Position numbers and translations under genes: made by a program. This document shows, one piece after another, positions 23,116 through 29,652 of a stretch of DNA of 38,021 nucleotides; position 1 is the first letter of the stretch; every line of letters starts with the position of its first letter. The DNA is taken from NCBI GenBank assembly GCA_030065855.1, contig JASJCT010000050.1:1-38021 (forward strand), given 5' to 3'. The notes below the pieces were generated by a model, which was not told the DNA's origin, searched no databases, and saw only the letters and a program-made list of their open reading frames with translations. This DNA comes from Myxococcota bacterium. Lineage in GTDB: Bacteria; Myxococcota_A; Polyangia; JAAYKL01.

Positions 23116-24132
23116 TTACTCGATATGAGAGGTGACGACCCGATTGCGTCCGGTTCTCTTTGCCTCGTACAGATTGTCATCAGCAATGGATATTATCCCC
23201 GCAGCATCGGTCACAGCAGTTGGCAGCACCGTAACCAAGCCCACGCTCACAGTAATGTGGAGCGGCGCTCCATTTTCACTCATCACGCGCATGGGTTTGT
23301 CTGCCACACATTGGCGCACCCGTTCTCCCAGGACCACGCCCCCTTCGACATCAGTGGCTGGCGCAGTGATGGCAAACTCCTCACCGCCGTACCGAGCGAT
23401 CAGGTCCTCTGTTCGGATTGCGGTCGAAACAGCGTCGGCCAAGGAGACGAGCACCCGGTCCCCAATTTGGTGGCCATAGGTATCGTTGATTTTTTTGAAG
23501 TGATCGATATCAAACAAAACAAACGTGTATGGCAATGCATGACGATGGGCAAAGGAGAGGTCAGTAACTATTTTCTCCATTAGATATTTGCGATTGTACG
23601 TACCGGTCAACACATCCCGGGTGGACGCGTGATACATTTCTTTGCCGTAATTATCGTCAATCTGGTCTTGAAACACGAACTTCAGCAATATCTGCCGGCC
23701 CAAGAGAATCTTATCCCCGTCCTTTAAGATCGTTTCCCGTATCCTCTTTCCCGAGACGTAAATGCCATTGGTGCTGTTGAGGTCCCTGATCTGGAATGTA
23801 TTAGCATCGATCTGGATCACTTCGGCGTGCTGTCTGGAAACCCCTTGCCCAGCGATCACCTCGTCACAGGTCGGATCTCGGCCAATGATGATGCGCCGGC
23901 GGGTCAAGGGCATGATACGACCCACTTCTTGGCCTAACACCAAGATAAAACAGGGTTTTTTCTCTTCCCTACTGGCACGGAGGACGTCCTCGACGATGGG
24001 GCTGATTTCGAATTTATCGGTTGTCTCCTCATGGAACGGCGGCGATGCTTCAACAAAGGTTTCCTTGATGCCCGGTTGTCTGAATTTCGTCGGAACGGGC
24101 TGAGGGTGCTCTTTATTATTCTTCTTTCTCAT
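23116..24132 (-). CDS. FHA-GGDEF diguanylate cyclase, copy A
   Basis: Cytosolic protein of 338 aa. ATG 24132 is preferred over an upstream ATG because a GAGGGCGG ribosome-site-like stretch precedes it. Architecture is the same as copy B: N-terminal tail with IKETFVEAS and EETTDKFEIS (Glu36-Thr37-Thr38), FHA domain about 68-150 (Arg85, Ser99, His102, Asn119, Asn122), GGDEF domain with FDIDHFKKINDTYGH, the RxxD inhibitory site RTED (240-243) and GGEEF (249-253). The E-T-T motif ahead of an FHA domain recalls mycobacterial GarA, where a kinase phosphorylates this motif and it docks back onto the FHA domain. A Ser/Thr kinase gene is divergently transcribed from the same 180-base gap. Probably an active, phospho-regulated c-di-GMP synthase. 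Confidence 0.93.
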   Translation of the reverse strand: MRKKNNKEHPQPVPTKFRQPGIKETFVEASPPFHEETTDKFEISPIVEDVLRASREEKKPCFILVLGQEVGRIMPLTRRRIIIGRDPTCDEVIAGQGVSRQHAEVIQIDANTFQIRDLNSTNGIYVSGKRIRETILKDGDKILLGRQILLKFVFQDQIDDNYGKEMYHASTRDVLTGTYNRKYLMEKIVTDLSFAHRHALPYTFVLFDIDHFKKINDTYGHQIGDRVLVSLADAVSTAIRTEDLIARYGGEEFAITAPATDVEGGVVLGERVRQCVADKPMRVMSENGAPLHITVSVGLVTVLPTAVTDAAGIISIADDNLYEAKRTGRNRVVTSHIE

Positions 24133-24203
24133 GATGATCCGCCCTCTACTAAATTCTATTGATGGTATGAAGTGATGCAAACATGGGCCGGAAAAAATCC
24201 CGC

Positions 24204-24274
24204 TGCTGGCATCCAGATCCAGCGGCCAGTCACCAAGGCCGGTTGCCCGCGTCCTTCAAATATCTTAATCTTAA
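24204..24274 (-). promoter_or_regulatory. Shared leader element, copy A
   Basis: Copy of the 23044-23115 element, ending 71 bases before cyclase A and lying about 40 bases upstream of the divergent kinase start. In the gene direction it includes CCGCTGGATCTGGATGCCAG, which can fold with the following CAGCGG. It does not match a known c-di-GMP riboswitch that I can recognise. Confidence 0.6.
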
Positions 24275-24314
24275 AACTAGTACTGGGCTTGGTTTTACTT
24301 AACTGGATAGGAAC

Positions 24315-25694
24315 ATGGACCACCCTCTCGGCAAGACAATCGACGGCAAGTATCAACTGCTACGCCTATTGGGCAAAGGCGCTATGGGCTGCATCTATGA
24401 AGCCATACACATCGTGCTCAATCGCAAGGTAGCCGTTAAGATCATGCACGATAAATTTGCCAAGAGCCGGCAAACCATCGAGCGGTTTATCCGCGAAGCT
24501 CAGGCCGCAAGCTCGATCGATCACCCCAATATTGTCGAGGTATATGATATCGGCAATGAAGATGGCGGCCCGCTTTACATTGTGATGGAGCTCTTAAAGG
24601 GGCAGAGCCTGGAGCAGCTGCTGAAAAAAAACCAGACCCTGCCGCTCGATACCGCCGTTATGATTACCACGCAAGTCCTCTCCGCCCTTCAGGCAGCTAG
24701 CGAAAAGGGCATTGTGCATCGAGATCTTAAACCGGCAAATGTCTTTCTCACAGTCAAGAACAATAATATCCACGAGGTGAAGCTGCTCGATTTTGGTATT
24801 GCAAAAATCATTGGCAGCAGCACGTTCGAAATATCGAGTACAATGCCGGGCACCCTTATCGGCACGCCCGGTTATATGTCTCCAGAGCAGGCAAGGGGAG
24901 AAAAGGAGATCGATCATCGCATTGATATTTGGTCGGCCGGGGTCATGCTCTATGAAATGATATCTGGCGCCCTACCGTTTGACGGTGATACATATAACGA
25001 AGTCATCGGCAATATCTTACTGGCATCCCAGCCAGATTTGAGCGCACTGCTGCCACAATTACCACCTGGCCTTATCTCCGTGATAGACAAAGCCCTGGCC
25101 AAAGACAGGGACATACGGTACAGCAGCGCCGCCGAGATGATCGAGCACTTGCTGCCGTACCAGGGGAACGCACTCCCCAGTATCGAGACCCATTCGCTCT
25201 CGGCCCCGCCATCGCCACCACCCACGCCCTGGTTGACCGAAGAAACCCTCGATGACAATGCAGAGGTGCGTATCACCCCTCCAAGGCGACGGCTGCGAAT
25301 CGCCCTGATCGGGGCCGCTGGGCTGTTCGCAGCTGCGTTCATCGTCAGTGGCGTGGTTTTGCTGGGAAAGGATGGCGCAAGCGCATCAGTGTCTGAGGCA
25401 AAAGCAAAACCAAGCCCCAGTGCCTTGCCCCCGCCGAGGTTAGAAGCGTTTGAGATAGTGCCGGTTGAAAAAGAACCAACTCTCCCCCCAACTCAGAAAT
25501 CCGAAAAAAACGCTGTCAAACCTGCACTTCCAACCGATACGGCAACGGCGCTTCCACGCGAGAAACCTTTGAAAAGAAAAGCAAAACCAGCAAAACAGTC
25601 AACATCTAAACCCGAGCCCAGGAGTAGCGCGATACCCAAAAAGCGAAATAATAAAAAGGAGAACGTGCTACTCGAAAATCCATTCGGAGAGTGA
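24315..25694 (+). CDS. Transmembrane Ser/Thr protein kinase (Hanks type)
   Basis: Protein of 459 aa. The kinase domain (about 13-280) has the Gly loop LGKGAMG, catalytic Lys42 (VAVKIM), Glu in the C-helix (REAQAAS), catalytic loop HRDLKPAN (135-142), DFG (159-161), an activation loop with Thr/Ser residues (SSTMPGTLIGTPGYMSPEQA), and DIWSAGVMLYEM. Every catalytic residue is present and the RD loop implies activation by phosphorylation. A proline-rich linker leads to one membrane helix (about 329-351), then a Pro/Lys-rich region that would be periplasmic, ending LLENPFGE. A kinase domain inside and a tail outside is the usual PknB/Pkn arrangement. Divergent from the FHA cyclases; the exported-protein gene follows after 21 bases. 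Confidence 0.95.
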   Translation: MDHPLGKTIDGKYQLLRLLGKGAMGCIYEAIHIVLNRKVAVKIMHDKFAKSRQTIERFIREAQAASSIDHPNIVEVYDIGNEDGGPLYIVMELLKGQSLEQLLKKNQTLPLDTAVMITTQVLSALQAASEKGIVHRDLKPANVFLTVKNNNIHEVKLLDFGIAKIIGSSTFEISSTMPGTLIGTPGYMSPEQARGEKEIDHRIDIWSAGVMLYEMISGALPFDGDTYNEVIGNILLASQPDLSALLPQLPPGLISVIDKALAKDRDIRYSSAAEMIEHLLPYQGNALPSIETHSLSAPPSPPPTPWLTEETLDDNAEVRITPPRRRLRIALIGAAGLFAAAFIVSGVVLLGKDGASASVSEAKAKPSPSALPPPRLEAFEIVPVEKEPTLPPTQKSEKNAVKPALPTDTATALPREKPLKRKAKPAKQSTSKPEPRSSAIPKKRNNKKENVLLENPFGE

Positions 25695-25715
25695 CAGTTT
25701 CTCTGGGAGGCCGAT

Positions 25716-26636
25716 TTGATTAGAGCAATCCAGACCGTTGGCCTGATTGCCGTCTCGGTGTTTGCTTTCAAAGGCCGAGCCCAGGAGTTACCAGCGGATT
25801 GCCCAACTCGGCCTGTTGACGAGGATGTGGCGAGGAAGATCGCTGGCGATTGGTTTTCAAAGGGAACCGAACGGTTCGACGCTGGGGACCATAATGCAGC
25901 GCTGGCCAACTTCCTCTGCTCAAATAGCATTGTCGCCCATCCAGCAACCCTGTACAACGCGGCTCAAGCTGCCAGCTACGCAGGACGGCGAGATCGGGCG
26001 TTGCACCTCGCTGAACGCTGTGCAGATCAGGATCCAGACGGCATCAGCGGACAAATGGCCAGGGAGCTGATGGCAGAACTGGCTGCAACAATGCCGGGTC
26101 CTGAAGCAGAACCTTCGGAAACGACATCCGCTGAGATAACCACTGATGCCGATGATGCTCAAGCGCCCGGGGCGCCCGAGACACCAGAGGCATCTGGTGT
26201 AGAAATTGACCCCTTGCCCGCATCCACTAAAGCAGATCTGGAAGCTGGCCTGTCTGCAACGCCAAGTCCCAGCAAAGCAGACACTAGAAAAAAACAAGAT
26301 ACGCCCAGTCTAGCGATCCCAGGCTATGTCTCACTAACCCTGAGTGGGGTTGCCATGGTCATCGGGGTAACGCTTCAAGGGATTACCGCGGCCATGTATT
26401 CGGATAGCCGGGAAACCGACGATCCAGCAGTTTTTAGAGAAAAGCGAAACACAGGTGAAGCAACCCAAAAGGCAGCTATTGCGAGCTTTGCCATGAGCGG
26501 TCTGACCTTGGGAACCGGCATTGTTTTCCTAATTTTGGAGAATAAAAATAAACATAAAACATCCGATACATCAAACACCTCAGCTTTCTTTCTGTTGCCC
26601 GCGCCAGGCGGTTTAGGAATTGGAGGGCGATTCTAA
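25716..26636 (+). CDS. Exported TPR-like membrane protein, probable kinase partner
   Basis: Protein of 306 aa. TTG 25716 follows GGGAGG at 25705-25710. Signal peptide about 1-22. Residues about 40-115 form TPR-like helix pairs (DWFSKGTERFDAGDHNAALA, HPATLYNAAQAASYAGRRDR). An acidic Ala/Pro/Thr linker follows (about 120-205), then two hydrophobic segments (GYVSLTLSGVAMVIGVTL and IASFAMSGLTLGTGIVFLIL) and a Gly-rich end (APGGLGIGGRF). Genes with this make-up commonly follow membrane Ser/Thr kinases in myxobacteria-like genomes, so a shared role is likely by context, though the biochemical function is unknown. Its stop overlaps the next ATG by one base. Confidence 0.78.
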   Translation: MIRAIQTVGLIAVSVFAFKGRAQELPADCPTRPVDEDVARKIAGDWFSKGTERFDAGDHNAALANFLCSNSIVAHPATLYNAAQAASYAGRRDRALHLAERCADQDPDGISGQMARELMAELAATMPGPEAEPSETTSAEITTDADDAQAPGAPETPEASGVEIDPLPASTKADLEAGLSATPSPSKADTRKKQDTPSLAIPGYVSLTLSGVAMVIGVTLQGITAAMYSDSRETDDPAVFREKRNTGEATQKAAIASFAMSGLTLGTGIVFLILENKNKHKTSDTSNTSAFFLLPAPGGLGIGGRF

Positions 26637-27454
26637 TGCAGCTGCATCGTACCTGGTTCGGTTTGATCGGATGCTTGCTGGCAGCAGGGGCCATTGGATT
26701 CGGGTGTGTGTTTGCCCCGCGTGAGGGTCAGCTCAAATGCCAGCAGGATTCGGATTGTCCAGACAAATGGGTCTGCGGTCCAGATGGCTACTGCTACTCC
26801 AATGAAAGCGAATTCCCCACCACAGACACTGACGCTGACACGGACACTGATACCGATACCGACACTGACACTTACACCGACACCGACACAGATACCGACA
26901 CTGACACAGATACCGACATTGATATAGACACAGACACCGATACCGACACGGATACAGATACCGACTCTGATACCGATATCGACTCTGATACAGATACCGA
27001 CTCTGACACCGATACTGAGACTGACACTGGTACTGACACGGACACCGATACCGATACTGGCGGTGACACAGACACTGGTACTGACACCGGCACGGATACG
27101 GGTACAGACACCGGGTCAGACACGGATACAGACACCAATGTTGGGGTAAACTGTGGCGGCAGCACCTGCACAACAGACCAAGTTTGTTGCTTGATAAAGG
27201 AACCGCCGTCTGCATCATGTGTCGACATCGGCACGTGCAACGATGTACCAGTCAGTTGCGACCAAGCATCGGACTGCCCGGTCGATCAGGTGTGCTGTTA
27301 CGACGACCCACCGGGCAAATCAGTTTCGTGCGTGGACAATTGCAATAAGAAGACGGTCTGTGGGGATAATGGCGACTGCACAGATGTCCCAGGTGAGCCT
27401 ATCTGCACCCCAATCTTCGATGGGTTGCTCAACATATGTGCCTCAGCAAAATGA
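26636..27454 (+). CDS. Asp-Thr-repeat, cysteine-rich surface protein (probable lipoprotein)
   Basis: Protein of 272 aa. A hydrophobic N-terminus ends in AIGFGC (Cys24), an imperfect lipobox; LIGC at 10-13 is a better match but leaves too short a signal. Residues 31-58 are a Cys motif, CQQDSDCPDKWVCGPDGYC, typical of exported myxobacterial-type lipoproteins. About 105 residues of Asp-Thr/Asp-Ser repeat follow (26822-27138), then two more Cys modules (STCTTDQVCCLIKE, then SDCPVDQVCCYDD) and a final CGDNGDCTDVPGEPIC stretch. No catalytic motif. It likely acts as an acidic spacer holding Cys-rich knobs away from the membrane. Translationally coupled to the gene before it (TAATG). Confidence 0.75.
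   Translation: MQLHRTWFGLIGCLLAAGAIGFGCVFAPREGQLKCQQDSDCPDKWVCGPDGYCYSNESEFPTTDTDADTDTDTDTDTDTYTDTDTDTDTDTDTDIDIDTDTDTDTDTDTDSDTDIDSDTDTDSDTDTETDTGTDTDTDTDTGGDTDTGTDTGTDTGTDTGSDTDTDTNVGVNCGGSTCTTDQVCCLIKEPPSASCVDIGTCNDVPVSCDQASDCPVDQVCCYDDPPGKSVSCVDNCNKKTVCGDNGDCTDVPGEPICTPIFDGLLNICASAK
26822..27138 (+). repeat. Hexanucleotide repeat tract coding (Asp-Thr)n
   Basis: GACACN/GATACN units in a six-base period encode mostly Asp-Thr, with rarer Ser, Ile, Tyr and Gly interruptions. It is the longest tract of this type in the window, and third-codon positions vary so the DNA is less repetitive than the protein. Confidence 0.9.
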
Positions 27455-27511
27455 TCCAACCCTGTTGTTTTACCCATCTGGTGCTTCGTCAAGTGATGAG
27501 TGACGGGTAAT

Positions 27512-27606
27512 AAACTCCCCCTTGAAAAGGGGGCCGGGGGGATTTCGTCAATATTCCCGGGTGTTTGAAAATCCCCCTATCCCCCTTTTTCAAAGGGGGA
27601 AATCAG
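27512..27606. repeat. Composite inverted-repeat element, copy 2
   Basis: Same mirrored architecture as the element at 14287-14388: left arm with CTCCCCCTTGAAAAGGGGGC and GGGGGATTTCGTC, right arm with GAAAATCCCCCTATCCCCCT and CAAAGGGGGAAAT. It fills the gap between the converging lipoprotein-like gene and the HAD gene. Confidence 0.85.
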
Positions 27607-27647
27607 AACCTACCCCCATCAGAGTAGGCTTGATAGGTACTAACCGG

Positions 27648-28316
27648 CTAAAAACAGTGAATGGGCCAGTGCCGCTGTTTGGCGATTTTCTCTAGGGTTT
27701 TGGTCGGGTTAATCACCTCTGGGTGCCCCACAGATTCAAGAAAGGGCAGATCCACGTGATGATCAGAGTAGGCATAGGACGCTGCTAGGTCCAGGTTATG
27801 CTCGGAGGCAATGCGGCGAATCTGCCTGGCTTTTTCATGGCCAATGCAAATGTTTCCATCTGGTTTGCCTGTGCACCGTCCTGCAGCATCCACTGCAAGG
27901 CGGGTACATGCGAGGCAATCAGCCTTAAGAAATCTTGTTACTGGTGCCAGGACATGGCATCCGCTGGCCGATGCGATAACAATCAAGGCGCCTGCCTGCC
28001 GATGCGCTGCGATCAGGTCGAGGGAGCCCTGCATGAACGCATGACGAAGTTTTTGATGAAATAACTGCTCGCCCTGCTCGAAGAGCAAGGTCTCTTTGAG
28101 GCCCTGGTAGATCTTGATATACGTTCGATCTTGCCACTCGTGTTGGATCCACCCCAGACTGGCAAGCACCCATGTGGCTATGGGGCCGAGCATGCGGATA
28201 AGCTGCGGCATCTTCAGCCATCCCTGTTCGAGATAGTAGATAGATTCGATGACCTCACTATCTCCGCGGATAAGGGTACCGTCGAAATCAAAAAACGCAG
28301 CGTGCTGTTGGGTCAT
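27648..28316 (-). CDS. HAD-IB family phosphatase (SerB-like)
   Basis: Cytosolic protein of 222 aa. Motif I is DFDGTL with nucleophile Asp10 and acid/base Asp12. Motif II is in IVIASASGCH. A basic motif III lies in GHEKARQIRR, and motif IV reads YSDHHVDLPFLE. A helical cap (about residues 20-100) sits between motifs I and II, as in subfamily IB phosphatases related to phosphoserine phosphatase and to CicA-like enzymes. The substrate cannot be assigned. It is the last gene of the minus-strand run with a class III aminotransferase and two aldolase-fold proteins, starting 39 bases after the degenerate aldolase. A role in removing a phosphate from a product of that pathway is inference. Confidence 0.87.
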   Translation of the reverse strand: MTQQHAAFFDFDGTLIRGDSEVIESIYYLEQGWLKMPQLIRMLGPIATWVLASLGWIQHEWQDRTYIKIYQGLKETLLFEQGEQLFHQKLRHAFMQGSLDLIAAHRQAGALIVIASASGCHVLAPVTRFLKADCLACTRLAVDAAGRCTGKPDGNICIGHEKARQIRRIASEHNLDLAASYAYSDHHVDLPFLESVGHPEVINPTKTLEKIAKQRHWPIHCF

Positions 28317-28355
28317 TGCTACGGACTATCTCGCTTTTTCAGGTACCCGCATTTC

Positions 28356-28982
28356 TCAGGCCGTCTTATTTGAGTATTTGTATCTGTAAACCAGGCGCAT
28401 GAGCCAGGCTTGGAACAGGCCAATGCGAAACCCACCCCCTAAAAACGCACCTTCGACCAGGGCGCGGCAGTTTTTTTCCAATACTTGGGCAGCGGCCAGG
28501 ACGTCGTCAAAAGACTTTGCCGCACAAAGCCCCCCTTGCTCGGGTATGAGCACGGCATTCCTTCTCTTCATTCCCTGGAGAACCCGCTTAAAAAAGACTG
28601 CCTCGTCCGCGCTTTTTTGTATCACCCGTGCGCTGACGCCGACAATCTGAGCAAAATCATCCAAGAGGGGGGGTACATCCTGTCCAGCTGTTGCAGCGGT
28701 TACCGTGTAGGGCAACGCAGACCCGAGCACCCACTGGATATCTGCTCTTTTTAAATAGATATAACGGTGGAGCCCTGGCCAATCAGGGGTTTGTCCCGGG
28801 TGAGATACGCTGCCCCTGAGGGGGATCTGCTGAACCCCGGTCCCCTGAGGGTCTCCGCCCATAAAAAAGACCGCATCTCCGTGCCTACAGCTCAGCCCCG
28901 TGGTGTCTTTGGATACACCCCCCGTATCTACGAGCATCTCATATTGGCGCTCGATATTTTTTCTTGTCTCAGTGGGTGTCAT
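28356..28982 (-). CDS. Degenerate class II aldolase-fold protein (probable pseudoenzyme)
   Basis: Protein of 208 aa. I use ATG 28982, which begins one base after the stop of the neighbouring aldolase; a longer frame from 29258 only mirrors that gene. It aligns with class II aldolase/adducin proteins: GLHRYIYLKRADIQWVLGSA matches the 'LH..IY...I.AVVHTH' core, PPLLDDFAQIVG matches the next helix, and RNAVLIPEQGGLCAAKSFDD matches the 'A.L..HG....G.....A' strand-turn. The zinc His-x-His is Gly-Ser-Ala (87-89), the (N/H)HG histidine is Gln149 (PEQGG), and the catalytic Glu is lost. It cannot be a normal metal-dependent aldolase. It may pair with the intact paralog or have another role. The C-terminus is basic and aromatic (RLVYRYKYSNKTA). 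Confidence 0.7.
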   Translation of the reverse strand: MTPTETRKNIERQYEMLVDTGGVSKDTTGLSCRHGDAVFFMGGDPQGTGVQQIPLRGSVSHPGQTPDWPGLHRYIYLKRADIQWVLGSALPYTVTAATAGQDVPPLLDDFAQIVGVSARVIQKSADEAVFFKRVLQGMKRRNAVLIPEQGGLCAAKSFDDVLAAAQVLEKNCRALVEGAFLGGGFRIGLFQAWLMRLVYRYKYSNKTA

Positions 28983-28983
28983 C

Positions 28984-29652
28984 TCAATGCCTTTGCCCGT
29001 GCTGATCGAGATAAGTCCTGTGAACCATCCCGGACTTGTATGGGCTCTTCCCCGTAGCTTTTTCCACGGCCTTTTCAACAAATGCCTGACAAAGGGATTC
29101 CAAACACTTGCACACCTCAAACGCCTCGTCCATATCCCGACCAATGCAAACAGCTCCGTGGTGGGCAAGGAGCGCGGCGTTGCTGCCGCGAATGGCCTGG
29201 GTGGCCAATGTGGCGAGCCTTGACGTTCCAGGCAGGGCATAGGCAGTCGTGCGAACATAAGGCCCGATTATCTCAGATGCCTCTCTTGTCACCTCAACAA
29301 TATCCTTTCGCGATGCAGAAACACTGGACGCTGCGGACTGATGGGTGTGGACAACCGCCCTTATCTCCTGCCTATCTCGATATATGGCCTGGTGAAGCCG
29401 CTTTTCAGAAGAGGGTTTTATTGTTCCTTCATAGCTCAGGTCATCTATGGCCACCGGGACGATCATCTCGGGTGTCAGTGCCTCATAGCCGATACCGCTT
29501 GGGGTAATAACAAACAGGGTTTCGTTCACCCGAATGCTTATGTTGCCCCAGGTTCTGGCTACAAATCCCTCCTTAAGGAGGCGAATGCCAGATTCCCAGA
29601 CACTGGTTTGCGCCTGGCCAAGGGATAGTTCACTGGATTTGGCATTACCCAT
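28984..29652 (-). CDS. Class II aldolase (fuculose-phosphate aldolase-like)
   Basis: Cytosolic protein of 222 aa. The family core is intact: RTWGNISIRV, ITPSGIGYEAL, catalytic Glu83 in KPSSEKRLHQAIY, zinc ligands His102 and His104 (VVHTHQSAA), and the third His165 in LAHHGAVCIG. These enzymes cleave or form a C-C bond of a phosphorylated sugar or related hydroxy-acid using zinc and an enediolate. Its start overlaps the aminotransferase stop by one base, and its stop is one base before a degenerate paralog, so all are co-translated. The substrate is unknown; fuculose genes (kinase, isomerase) are absent, which argues against fucose use. Confidence 0.9.
   Translation of the reverse strand: MGNAKSSELSLGQAQTSVWESGIRLLKEGFVARTWGNISIRVNETLFVITPSGIGYEALTPEMIVPVAIDDLSYEGTIKPSSEKRLHQAIYRDRQEIRAVVHTHQSAASSVSASRKDIVEVTREASEIIGPYVRTTAYALPGTSRLATLATQAIRGSNAALLAHHGAVCIGRDMDEAFEVCKCLESLCQAFVEKAVEKATGKSPYKSGMVHRTYLDQHGQRH

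Noticed and set aside
23044..24274. c-di-GMP (GEMM) riboswitch in the cyclase leaders
   Set aside because: GGGCAAC is reminiscent, but the GCAAAGCC core and the second conserved stem of the class I aptamer are not present.
28983..29258. N-terminal extension of the 28356 gene to 300 codons
   Set aside because: The extra residues are out-of-frame reading of the upstream aldolase; ATG 28982 starts one base after that gene's stop and opens a sensible protein.
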